Source of the DNA: Candidatus Nitrospira nitrosa
GTDB lineage: Bacteria; Nitrospirota; Nitrospiria; Nitrospirales; Nitrospiraceae
Direction of reading: 5' to 3'
Length of the DNA: 64,000 nucleotides
NCBI RefSeq assembly: GCF_001458735.1
Contig: NZ_CZQA01000010.1
Location: 186,001 to 250,000 of the forward strand
Made by a program: the position numbers and the translations under genes. Numbering within the stretch: the first letter of the stretch is position 1; every line of letters begins with the position of its first letter. The notes beneath the pieces are model-generated. The model saw only the letters and a list, made by a program, of their open reading frames with translations, did no database searches and was not told the origin of the DNA. Below are positions 9,401 through 16,834 of the stretch, piece by piece.

Positions 9401-11423
9401 CTTCGATATCCGCAAGCAGCTTTATCAGGTCTTCCGGATGCACCAGTCGTTGATAGGTTTCAAACGTCCCGTCGAACGACTCACGAGGCACCCCCTTTAC
9501 CTCCTCACAGTTCTCTGACCAGATGATCTGGTTGGTGAGGATATTCCAATCCCAGGTCGCTAGTCGGGCAATATCCATCGCCAAACGAAGACGATCGGCT
9601 TGGTCCTGGCTCGCTCGTTCAAGCGACTTCCGTTTAGTGATGTCGACCGCGATCCCTCCGAGCAAGGGCCGTTGGCCAACTTCCAGAGGAAACTTACTCG
9701 TAAGCCAATCCCGAACCGTGCCGTCCGGACCCGGCAGTATTTCTTCGGCCTCAAGAGTCTGACCCGATGTCAACACCGCCTTGTCCTGTTGAGAAAGCCT
9801 GGTTGCGACATCCGTCGGCATAAAGTCAAATACCGTCTTAGACACTAACTCTTCCCTCGAAAGGCCTGACAGCTTTTCAAACTGAGGATTCCCATAGATG
9901 TAGCGCCCTTCAGTATCTTTGATAAACGCGATCGCCGGACTATGCTCCATGAAGGCCTGGAATCGCGCCTCACTTTCTCGCAAGGCCTCGGTCATTCTGG
10001 TATGTTCGATGGCGAGGGCCGCAATCTGGCTGACTCTTCCAAGGATCTTCAAATCAGTCGGCTGCGGCTCACGGGACTCGCAATGGTAGACCGCGAGTGT
10101 TCCGAGCAGTCTGCCGGTGGAACTGATGATGGGCATCGACCAACAGGCCTTCAGGCCATGGGTGAGCGCCACTGAAGTGTAGCCCTTCCACAAAGGGTCA
10201 GTTGCAATATCTGCCGCGATGGCGGGCTGTCGAAAGTGGGCGGCACTACCACAGGATCCACCCGTCGGCCCGATAGGAATTCGCTTGATGGCCTCCTTGT
10301 ACTGGCGAGGAAGGTTGGGCGCCGTTGCCAATAGCAGATGCGTCCCCTCCTCATCAGCGAGCATGACCGAGCAGAGCATCGGAGGCGCAAGCGTCTCGAC
10401 GGACTTGCAGATAAACCCCAGCACGGACTCAAGGGTTTCCTTCTTCGCGACAAGCTCCAACGCTTCCTTTTCCGCATCCTGGAGCGCTTCAATCCGTTTG
10501 CGCTCGGTAATGTCTGTATGTGAGCCCACCATGCGAGTAGGTTTCCCGTCGGCGTCATAGCTCACACTCCCACAGGCATGGATCCAACAGTACTCCCCAT
10601 CCTGTTTGCGGAGTCGAAATTCGACATCGTATTGCTCCGCCTTACCCCCTAGGCACTTGTTGAGTGCCGCTAAAATTCCGTCTCGATCCTGAGGGTGCAA
10701 ACGGCTTTCCCATTCCTTGTAGGTCGGGACAATTTCGTGGTCTTCGTATCCCAGCATGGATTTCCATCGAGGGGAGAAATAGACATCACCGGTCTTCAGA
10801 TTCCAATCCCAGATCCCTTCGTTCCCCCCCTGGACTACGGCGCGGACCCGATCCTCGCTTTGGCGCAAGGCTTCTTCGGCTTCCGTTCGGAGGCGACGGT
10901 TCCGGAAACCTTCGAACAGTTGGGCGCACGTGGAAAGAAACGGGTTGAGATAGGCGATCCCAGCTTCGTCATATCCACCCGGACGATCCGCAAGCCCAAT
11001 CACACCGGTCAACTGCTTACCCCGATAGATCGGCAGACCCACAAGCGTGCTCACGGAAGAATGGATGAAGAGAAACCCACATGCATGTCGATCGTTCACA
11101 ACAACTGGCTGACCGGTCGTCATCACCTGTTCACACAGCACCTTGAGGTCTCCAAGCTCGCGGTTCGGAACCGCTTGCGCCGGCAGAACCTTCGCCTCTT
11201 CATTCAAAGCGAGAGTTGTAATGGCTTGTGCCAGAAAATATGGCTTCTGTCCCGCATCTTGAAGAACCTCACCGACTATTCCATGTTCACTCCCAGTGAG
11301 ATTCAAGAGCTCTTGGAGCATCATGCGACAGACCGACTCCGGCTCTACTTCCTCGATGAAGAGAGACTGTATCCGGCTGATTGCGAGTAACAGCTGTTGA
11401 GCTGACTCTTCTCTCAGCGCCAC
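6450..11423 (-). CDS. Giant soluble sensor histidine kinase with two GAF and eight PAS domains
   Basis: This 1657-residue kinase begins at GTG (11421-11423) after GGGGGAAGGG. Approximate order: GAF (20-175), PAS (190-310), GAF (330-485), five successive PAS domains (495-1120), a coiled coil, two more PAS domains (1165-1400), HisKA (~1420-1490, His in VAHEINNPIAG near 1429) and HATPase_c (~1510-1640, with NLIQNALDSS and GLGLSVSQ). The ERK/TERK-type junctions after each PAS are typical of PAC ends. No membrane helix is evident, so it probably senses cytosolic cues such as redox state, gas ligands or energy status. Its stop overlaps the start of a receiver gene, its likely partner. The number of sensor domains is unusual even for this family. 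Confidence 0.9.
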   Translation of the reverse strand: MALREESAQQLLLAISRIQSLFIEEVEPESVCRMMLQELLNLTGSEHGIVGEVLQDAGQKPYFLAQAITTLALNEEAKVLPAQAVPNRELGDLKVLCEQVMTTGQPVVVNDRHACGFLFIHSSVSTLVGLPIYRGKQLTGVIGLADRPGGYDEAGIAYLNPFLSTCAQLFEGFRNRRLRTEAEEALRQSEDRVRAVVQGGNEGIWDWNLKTGDVYFSPRWKSMLGYEDHEIVPTYKEWESRLHPQDRDGILAALNKCLGGKAEQYDVEFRLRKQDGEYCWIHACGSVSYDADGKPTRMVGSHTDITERKRIEALQDAEKEALELVAKKETLESVLGFICKSVETLAPPMLCSVMLADEEGTHLLLATAPNLPRQYKEAIKRIPIGPTGGSCGSAAHFRQPAIAADIATDPLWKGYTSVALTHGLKACWSMPIISSTGRLLGTLAVYHCESREPQPTDLKILGRVSQIAALAIEHTRMTEALRESEARFQAFMEHSPAIAFIKDTEGRYIYGNPQFEKLSGLSREELVSKTVFDFMPTDVATRLSQQDKAVLTSGQTLEAEEILPGPDGTVRDWLTSKFPLEVGQRPLLGGIAVDITKRKSLERASQDQADRLRLAMDIARLATWDWNILTNQIIWSENCEEVKGVPRESFDGTFETYQRLVHPEDLIKLLADIEAALGGRQPYRTQYRILTPIGDVQWIEGNGVVYRDELGRPIRMVGTLRNITEQKRMEQALRLNEDRYARATAVGRVGVWELDVQAGTYYGDTNLKAMFGYQPDELSADPFVWLNLVHPDDQPIAMAHWQRIVTRAADEYNYELRMIRKDGTVIWTDIRGHAVRSADGQLTHLIGATVDITDRKLVETNLLRTQFSMDQAVDAVYWIDPQAKILYTNEAASAMLGYTAEDFLRMTVHDLNPDFPAEVWPGWWEEVREKKVVSLETNHLTKDGRLIPIDIRVVFLAYQGQEFHCAFVRNISARKAADQALRESQERFELALQATNDGIWDWNIRTGEQFWSDHHLELLGFAPGDLAPTYDLWLSLVHPDDVELLHQATCRHLETREPYDIEVRVRMKDGSYRWVRDRGQAVWDTAGRPVRMVGSTSDVTERREAEEAIWKANAQLEQRVSERTKQLARANRALELEIVERKRVEDRLQRTQYAVDHAADQIFVVDSRGYLVDVNESACRRLGYLKEELLTMSVMDIDPDCSREAWDICWMELRQSEQLRIERRHRSKSGEIYPIEVMANYLCHGGQELVCAFVRDISERKRAEAEIRESELRYKLVTEATFDAIALHDNGILFEVNAGLERMFGYEPGELLGRSILDLLADESRDHVQLNMQDGVTGPYEAVGRRKDGTTFPGELVVRPYRFRGKEVRLVAGRDITVRKQLELQLSRHAEELERQVEERTSEIAKLEAQRAQTEKLAAVGQMAAAVAHEINNPIAGIRNAFTLVKQAVDPTHPHYEFVGMIDREISRVATIVQNMYQLYRKEPSRVEPVNLALLLRDLESLFTKRLSQLGLTLVVTQTPLRRRLLVPQSDLLQVLMNLIQNALDSSREGGTITLNVRQDEDHVRISVSDEGEGIAPDVLPHIFDPFFTTKTAKGQKGMGLGLSVSQSLVMAMGGRIEVQTQQGAGSTFSIILIEPAVVNQSFVHQNIIQEVLTHET

Positions 11424-11992
11424 GGATTACCCTTCCCCCGCTTTCTTCCCACGACTGAATTGACGATACATGGCACCATGGACCATGCCCTCTCGTCATC
11501 TTCTTCCTGGCGGCAACTAACCTGCTTGCCCTTTGGACCGTGATCAATCACTCAAAAGACTCCTCAATGCATACAGTCCGGGACAACCCACACGCCTCCA
11601 GCCGTGGAGCGCCATCGGCTTGGCGTTATGACAAACCCATCGCCAAGGAGATCATGGGCCGCTGCGCTCGTGAGTGGCTCGCTAGACGGACTCTGGCAAG
11701 AGATAATGGAACGGATGTTGGATGAACTTCACATAGGCCTAATGGCACAGCCTTATCCATCCAGCCTCCAGTGCGGTTAACAAGATGGCGGTAGGATCTA
11801 CGCCCTTTGCAGACTGTTGTCTATAGAGTCTTTTGTCAACACGGATGGCCTTAGAACAATAACTGAGGAAAGGCAGCAGGCTTTGCAGCGCCCTGACTCT
11901 GTCGGCTCAGATTGTAATGGGTGAGGGGGGAGTCTTGTGCGGCGGCTGGATGATCCAGCCGCCGCATCTGATGGGGTCACTCTCGCAGCGGG
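11424..11992. other. 569-bp spacer without a recognised gene
   Basis: This region separates the chemoreceptor gene (stop at 11993) from the giant kinase (start at 11423). Short open frames on both strands have no recognisable domain and no good start. The one clear element is a near-perfect palindrome at 11938-11966, 26 bp beyond the receptor stop. A purine-rich stretch (minus-strand GGGGGAAGGG) just upstream of 11423 is the kinase ribosome-binding site. Confidence 0.4.
11938..11966 (-). terminator. Strong palindrome 3' of the chemoreceptor gene
   Basis: TGCGGCGGCTGGAT and ATCCAGCCGCCGCA face each other around a single G, a potential 14-bp GC-rich stem 26 bp downstream of the receptor stop codon. 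There is no U-run after it on the minus strand, so it may be an unusual terminator, a transcript-stabilising stem or a protein-binding palindrome. Confidence 0.45.
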
Positions 11993-14239
11993 CTAGAATT
12001 CTTCGAAGTCATCGCCCGAGCTATGGCGGTCTTTGCCATTGCCCGCCGCCACGCCTGCCGGTTGCTTGTGTTCCACCGACTTGCCAGCGACCGGCTTTTT
12101 GACCGCAACCTTGCCGACCGCAGGCTTGGGCACCGGCTTGACCACCGGTCTGGGGCTCGTCTGGCTCACCGAAGCCCGTGCGGCGTGATGGCCTTCAGAC
12201 TGTGCAATCTTGAAGACCTCCACTTGCCGCATGAGCTCCTGGGCTTGGTCCTTCATGGATTGAGCTGCGGACGTCGTTTCCTCGACGAGCGCCGCATTCT
12301 GCTGTGTCGTTTCGTCCATCGACATGATGGCCTTATTCACCTGATCGATACCACTTGCCTGTTCCTGTGAGGCTGCGGTGATCTCCGCGATGATATCGGT
12401 CACACGCTTGACGGAGCTGACGATCTCTTCCAGCGTCTTGCCGGACTGGTTCACCAGCTCGCTGCCGTCGGTCACCCGTTGGATCGACTCATTGATCAAT
12501 CCTTTGATTTCTTTTGCCGCAGTAGCCGACCGTTGTGCCAAGTTGCGGACCTCCGCCGCGACGACGGCAAATCCACGGCCATGTTCTCCGGCTCTGGCCG
12601 CTTCCACGGCGGCGTTCAAGGCCAAGAGGTTGGTTTGGAACGCGATCTCATCGATCACCGTGATGATGTCGGCGATCTTCTTGCTGCTCTTGTTGATCTC
12701 GCCCATCGCATCGACGGCCTTCTTCGTGACGGCGCCTCCCTTGTCTGCCGTATCACGTGCCGCGATGGCCAACTGATTGGCCTGCTTGGCATTGTCGGCG
12801 TTCTGCTTCACCGTTGAAGTCATCTCTTCCATCGACGCGGAGGTCTCTTCGAGCGCCGAGGCCTGTTCGCTCGTGCGTTGCGACAGATCTTCGTTGCCCT
12901 TCGTGATCTGCTCGGCGCCGGCCGTCACCGACTCCACGGCATCACGCACCGTCGACATGGTATTGGTCAAGTTAGTCAATGCGGCATTGACGCTCGCCTT
13001 GATCTTCTCGAGCTCACCCTCGTAGGCGCCGCTCATCGACAGCGTCAAGTCGCCCTGTGCCAAGGCTCCGAGCGACTGTTGCGCTTCAACCATACAGGCT
13101 TCCAACTGAGTCTGCGCGTGTTTCTGCGCGGTGATATCGATGGCAAACTTCACCACTTTGAATGCTCTGCCCATCTCATCCTTGATCGGGTTGTAGGAGG
13201 CCTGAATCCACACCTCTTTTCCACCCTTACCGATGCGCCGATAGACGCCGGCATCAAACTCCCCCCGGTTCAACTTCTGCCAGAATGCAGAATATTCTGG
13301 TGAACTCGTATAGGCCCCATCACAGAACATACGGTGGTGCTGCCCCTTGACCTCATCGAGGCTGTATCCTACCGTTTTCAAGAAGTTCTCATTCGCAGTC
13401 ACAATCGTGCCGTCGAGTTTGAACTCGATAGTGGCATAGGACTTATTAATGGCATCCATGATACCTTGCGCATTCTGGCGCTGAAGTTCCTGTTCCGTAA
13501 TGTCATACCGGACTCCCAGATATTTGCGCGGCTTACCAGTCTTCTTATCGACGAACGGCGCAATCACCGCATCGACATAGTACGGATTTCCGTCCTTCGC
13601 GCGATTCTTCACGACGCCCCGGAAGATCTGCCCGCGACCGATGGTCGCCCACATCTGCTTAAACACCTCTTTGGGCATGTCCGGGTGCCTGGTCGTATTA
13701 TGCCCGAACCCGACCAACTCGTTCTTCGGATATTTGGACACTTGAAGGAACTTCTCGTTCACCGACATAATGTCGCCCTTGAGGTTGGCTTCCGACACGA
13801 TGCTGGTCGTGTTCATGATGCTCTCACGGACCTCAAGCTCGTCCCGCATGTGCATGATTTCCGTTTGCTTGGCCGTCACATCGGAAGCGAACTTCACGAC
13901 CTTGTAGGGTTTGCCCTTGGCATCCATCAACGGGTAGTAGGCAGCCTGAATCCAGACGTCCTTGCCCCCCTTGCCGACACGCTGATAGGTTCCGGCATCA
14001 TACTCGCCCCGATTCAACTTCTGCCAAAACGCAGAGTATTCGGGTGAGTTTGTCCAGGCACTGTCGCAGAACATCCGATGGTGCTGTCCCTTGATCTCAT
14101 CGAGGGTGTACCCGAGCGTCTTCAAGAAATTGTCGTTGGCGGTGATGACCGTCCCATCCATATTGAATTCAATGATGGCCTGCACTTGGTCAATCGCCTT
14201 CAGTTTCGCAACCAGCTCTTCGACATTCACATTGTCCAT
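11993..14239 (-). CDS. Soluble methyl-accepting chemoreceptor with three PAS domains
   Basis: The chosen start ([13 protein letters not shown]) follows AAGGAGGGAGG and gives 748 residues; an in-frame ATG at 14347, also with a fair ribosome-binding site, would add 36. Three PAS domains (~10-130, 135-255, 260-380) come before a HAMP-like stretch and the methyl-accepting domain (~420-660), with hairpin tip [20 protein letters not shown] that contacts CheA and CheW. PAS1 and PAS3 are close duplicates, sharing GQHHRMFCD and [15 protein letters not shown]. No transmembrane segment is visible, so it is a cytosolic receptor, possibly for redox or haem-type signals (inference). A Lys/Pro/Ala-rich tail ends in DFEEF, which fits a CheR/CheB-docking pentapeptide. 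The cheW gene precedes it in one transcription unit. Confidence 0.9.
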   Translation of the reverse strand: MDNVNVEELVAKLKAIDQVQAIIEFNMDGTVITANDNFLKTLGYTLDEIKGQHHRMFCDSAWTNSPEYSAFWQKLNRGEYDAGTYQRVGKGGKDVWIQAAYYPLMDAKGKPYKVVKFASDVTAKQTEIMHMRDELEVRESIMNTTSIVSEANLKGDIMSVNEKFLQVSKYPKNELVGFGHNTTRHPDMPKEVFKQMWATIGRGQIFRGVVKNRAKDGNPYYVDAVIAPFVDKKTGKPRKYLGVRYDITEQELQRQNAQGIMDAINKSYATIEFKLDGTIVTANENFLKTVGYSLDEVKGQHHRMFCDGAYTSSPEYSAFWQKLNRGEFDAGVYRRIGKGGKEVWIQASYNPIKDEMGRAFKVVKFAIDITAQKHAQTQLEACMVEAQQSLGALAQGDLTLSMSGAYEGELEKIKASVNAALTNLTNTMSTVRDAVESVTAGAEQITKGNEDLSQRTSEQASALEETSASMEEMTSTVKQNADNAKQANQLAIAARDTADKGGAVTKKAVDAMGEINKSSKKIADIITVIDEIAFQTNLLALNAAVEAARAGEHGRGFAVVAAEVRNLAQRSATAAKEIKGLINESIQRVTDGSELVNQSGKTLEEIVSSVKRVTDIIAEITAASQEQASGIDQVNKAIMSMDETTQQNAALVEETTSAAQSMKDQAQELMRQVEVFKIAQSEGHHAARASVSQTSPRPVVKPVPKPAVGKVAVKKPVAGKSVEHKQPAGVAAGNGKDRHSSGDDFEEF

Positions 14240-14372
14240 GGATCGTCCTCCCTCCTTATTAGTGTGCTGGATGCGATGCCGCATCGCAGAATCATCGGAT
14301 GCCTCGACAGACGTCTCGTGTTCGTTGTGAGTCAACTCAGGGTCCATGCTGCACTCCCCTCTTTCCTCATAA

Positions 14373-14894
14373 TTACGCCGCTTTCGGTGCTTTCGCGCCA
14401 TCCTGCATCTCGTCATCGAGCAACAGGCGATCCATATCCAGGAGCGCCACCAACTTGTCGTTCGATTTCCCGATCCCATTCAAGAAGCTCACGTCCACCT
14501 TGGCTCCGAACTGCGGCGGCGGTTGAATGTCTTTCTTGTCGATATTCAACACGTCCGAAACCGCATCCACCACCAACCCCATGACCTTGTCACGCACGAC
14601 GACGACAATGATCACGGTAAAAGCCGTGTAATCGATGGTCTGCATATTGAATTTGGTGCGAAGTTCGATGATCGGCACGATGGTGCCGCGCAGATTCAAC
14701 ACCCCCTTGATATGCGAGGGCGTATTGGGGATCTTCGTAACGGCGGTATAACCCTTAATCTCCTGGACGCGGAGAATATCCACGCCGTAGAGCTCCTCCC
14801 CCAAATTAAACGTGAGAAACTGGCTCCCGTCCGTGGTCAGCCCGATCTGCTGATGCAACTCTTTGGTCGCGGTTTCGAGTGCTGCTGCCGCCAT
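14373..14894 (-). CDS. cheW: Chemotaxis coupling protein CheW
   Basis: This 173-residue protein has one CheW domain (~20-160): [20 protein letters not shown], then [16 protein letters not shown], the conserved coupling-surface motif. CheW links chemoreceptors to the kinase CheA in the polar array. The gene is first in a unit with the soluble triple-PAS receptor (start 134 bp after its stop for the chosen start, or 25 bp for the upstream one). A sigma-28-like promoter lies about 80 bp upstream. The Ala/Lys-rich C-terminus (DGAKAPKAA) is slightly longer than in the shortest family members. Confidence 0.93.
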   Translation of the reverse strand: MAAAALETATKELHQQIGLTTDGSQFLTFNLGEELYGVDILRVQEIKGYTAVTKIPNTPSHIKGVLNLRGTIVPIIELRTKFNMQTIDYTAFTVIIVVVVRDKVMGLVVDAVSDVLNIDKKDIQPPPQFGAKVDVSFLNGIGKSNDKLVALLDMDRLLLDDEMQDGAKAPKAA

Positions 14895-14971
14895 AGCGCC
14901 TCCTTCATTGGGCCTGCCGCCCCTCGTACGACATCCATTGCCCTCGACCGTATGTCGGGCTCGACAGGGCT

Positions 14972-14998
14972 CTATCGGTTCTCACACAAAAAACTTTA
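14972..14998 (-). promoter_or_regulatory. Sigma-28 (FliA) promoter for cheW and the receptor
   Basis: Minus-strand TAAAGTTT, 11 bp, then ACCGATAG (TAAA-N15-ACCGATAG). This matches the FliA consensus TAAAGTTT-N11-GCCGATAA at 14 of 16 positions, with ideal spacing. The predicted start is ~70 bp upstream of the cheW ATG. Confidence 0.8.
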
Positions 14999-15012
14999 CT
15001 CCTTCACTCCTT

Positions 15013-15360
15013 CTACCCGCGTACTCCCGGCCAGACCATGTCATACCGGATCTCCTTGTGGGGATGGAGTCGTCGTGCGCGTTCCAGTAACACACCCGTG
15101 GATTCAGGGAACTGCGGATCCGGCACGCAACAGTCCCCGATCGGACAGGCGGACGCACATTGAGGCTCGGCAAAATGGCCGACACATTCCGTACACCGAT
15201 CGTGAGAAATGACGTAGGTAGTCCCGTCGAGCCCCTGTCCGGCGCTCACGCGATAGCCATTGGATTCGGCATCGCCACGTTTCTCGAAAATCGCCTGATT
15301 GGGGCAGGCTGCCAGACAGGCGTCACAAGAGATGCAATTGTTATTGATGAGCAACGCCAT
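15013..15360 (-). CDS. 4Fe-4S ferredoxin (YfhL-like, two-cluster type)
   Basis: A 115-residue ferredoxin. The first cluster motif is CISCDACLAACP (~10-21). The second is CTECVGHFAEPQCASACPIG with the longer loop typical of YfhL and Allochromatium-type 2[4Fe-4S] ferredoxins. I chose ATG at 15360 (MALLINNNCISC) because it follows GAGAGGTACC; five more residues would be read from 15375. It carries electrons between unidentified cytosolic partners. It lies 3' of ribBA with a 39-bp gap containing a TTCACATGTGAA palindrome, and a sigma-28-like promoter for cheW overlaps its 3' flank. It has no evident tie to motility. Confidence 0.88.
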   Translation of the reverse strand: MALLINNNCISCDACLAACPNQAIFEKRGDAESNGYRVSAGQGLDGTTYVISHDRCTECVGHFAEPQCASACPIGDCCVPDPQFPESTGVLLERARRLHPHKEIRYDMVWPGVRG

Positions 15361-15377
15361 GATGGTACCTCTCATCG

Positions 15378-15389
15378 TTCACATGTGAA
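15378..15389. promoter_or_regulatory. 12-bp perfect palindrome upstream of the ferredoxin gene
   Basis: TTCACATGTGAA lies 18 bp before the ferredoxin start and is followed by GTGACACGTTCAC. It could be an operator, but it also belongs to a set of GTGAAAC-rich intergenic motifs in this window, so a specific role is not supported. Confidence 0.3.
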
Positions 15390-15399
15390 GGTGACACGT

Positions 15400-16611
15400 T
15401 CACACCGCCAGCAGGAGATGCCCCATCTTCTCTTTCTTGGTCCGCAGGTACTTGAGATTCATCCGGCCCGGATGGATCTCCAACGGCACTCGCTCCACGA
15501 CTTTTAAGCCATACCCTTCGATGCCGATGATTTTTCTTGGGTTATTCGTCATGAGCCGGATGGATCGAAGACCGAGGTCGGCCAGAATCTGCGCTCCAAC
15601 GCCGTAGTCCCGCAGATCGGCCTGAAACCCGAGCTGTAAATTGGCTTCAACCGTGTCGCTGCCTCGATCTTGGAGTCCGTAGGCTTTGATCTTGTTGAGG
15701 AGACCGATCCCCCGCCCTTCCTGATTGAGATACAACAACACCCCACGGCCTTCCCGCTCGATCAATTCCATCGCCCGATGCAGCTGATCCCCGCAATCAC
15801 AACGCAATGATCCGAGGACATCGGCCGTCAGACAGCCGGAGTGCACACGGACCAGCGTGGGTCGGCTTCCCTCAATGGAGCCTTTCACCAGCGCCAGATG
15901 CGTGCTGCCGTCGATCGTATTCTGATAGGCGATCGCCTCGAACGCTCCGAACTTGGTGGGCAACTGCGTGCTCGCCACTCGCGTCACGAAGGGCTCTCGT
16001 TTCATTCGGTATTCAATGAGCGATTTGATGGTGATCATCTTGAGTTTGTGCTTGGCCGCAAAGCGCGACAAGGCCGGGACCCGGGCCATCGTGCCGTCCT
16101 CATTCATGATCTCGCAGATCACGCCCGCCGGATACAGTCCGGCCAACCGTGCCAGATCGACGGATCCCTCCGTCTGCCCGGCACGCTTCAAAACCCCTCC
16201 GTGCTGCGCCTTGAGCGGAAAGACATGACCCGGTCTGGCAAGATCGGCAGGCTTGCTCTTAGGATTGATGGCGACCTGAATCGTTTTGGCCCTGTCGGCG
16301 GATGAAATCCCCGTTGTGATGCCCTGTTTTGCGTCGACTGACACGGTGAAGGCCGTCCCGAATGTTGCGGTATTGTCTGCTGCTTGCTGGGGAAGGTGGA
16401 GCTCTTCAACCCGTTCAGGTGTCAAGGCCAGACAGATCAACCCACGTGCATGTTGAGCCATAAAATTGATCGCGCGGGAAGTCGTGAATTGAGCGGCAAT
16501 GACGAGATCACCCTCATTCTCCCGGTCTTCGTCATCGACCAAGATGATGAACTTGCCTTGTTTGATGTCACGGAGCGCGCCTTCGATGCTGTCAAATGTC
16601 TTCGGCTTCAT
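15400..16611 (-). CDS. ribBA: Bifunctional 3,4-dihydroxy-2-butanone-4-phosphate synthase / GTP cyclohydrolase II
   Basis: This 403-residue two-domain enzyme makes both early precursors of riboflavin. Residues ~1-200 are the RibB domain, which converts ribulose 5-phosphate to dihydroxybutanone phosphate plus formate ([26 protein letters not shown]). Residues ~206-400 are GTP cyclohydrolase II (RibA), with zinc ligands in [18 protein letters not shown] near 257-270 and the GTP-site stretch [10 protein letters not shown]. Length and order are normal for RibBA. Its neighbours are cheA and a ferredoxin gene, so it seems to be a housekeeping gene within a motility region. A 19-bp repeat, also found inside cheA, lies just upstream. 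Confidence 0.95.
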   Translation of the reverse strand: MKPKTFDSIEGALRDIKQGKFIILVDDEDRENEGDLVIAAQFTTSRAINFMAQHARGLICLALTPERVEELHLPQQAADNTATFGTAFTVSVDAKQGITTGISSADRAKTIQVAINPKSKPADLARPGHVFPLKAQHGGVLKRAGQTEGSVDLARLAGLYPAGVICEIMNEDGTMARVPALSRFAAKHKLKMITIKSLIEYRMKREPFVTRVASTQLPTKFGAFEAIAYQNTIDGSTHLALVKGSIEGSRPTLVRVHSGCLTADVLGSLRCDCGDQLHRAMELIEREGRGVLLYLNQEGRGIGLLNKIKAYGLQDRGSDTVEANLQLGFQADLRDYGVGAQILADLGLRSIRLMTNNPRKIIGIEGYGLKVVERVPLEIHPGRMNLKYLRTKKEKMGHLLLAV

Positions 16612-16627
16612 TTCACGTCCCGGTTAG

Positions 16628-16646
16628 GAGTTTCGTATTGCGGGTT
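16628..16646. repeat. 19-bp dispersed repeat, copy 1
   Basis: gagtttcgtattgcgggtt, upstream of ribBA. It is identical but for one base to 18241-18259 inside cheA. This pattern, one intergenic and one intragenic copy, suggests a small mobile or REP-like unit. Confidence 0.55.
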
Positions 16647-16834
16647 GCGAAGGACACGTTCCGATTCTCACACTCCCAATCCAAAACCTAGCGAAGGTCT
16701 GATTTATTCTGAATTTCGATCACAAGCCAGTCCAATCTCCAGTGTTTTGAGAGCGGGTTGGTTAAAAAGCTGAATTAATCGGATCTTCCCTAGAACTCAA
16801 AACTTGAAAGGCATAACTTGGACCAGGATTGCCC

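Noticed and set aside
11540-11725. Small plus-strand frame in the 569-bp spacer
   Set aside because: 61 residues with no domain, ribosome-binding site or recognisable homology.
13334-14047. 237-codon plus-strand frame antisense to the chemoreceptor
   Set aside because: It mirrors the codon pattern of the PAS repeats on the other strand; the real gene there is well supported.
14240-14347. 36-residue N-terminal extension of the chemoreceptor
   Set aside because: A strong AAGGAGGGAGG site precedes the inner ATG at 14239, and the extension is outside any domain; the longer form remains possible.
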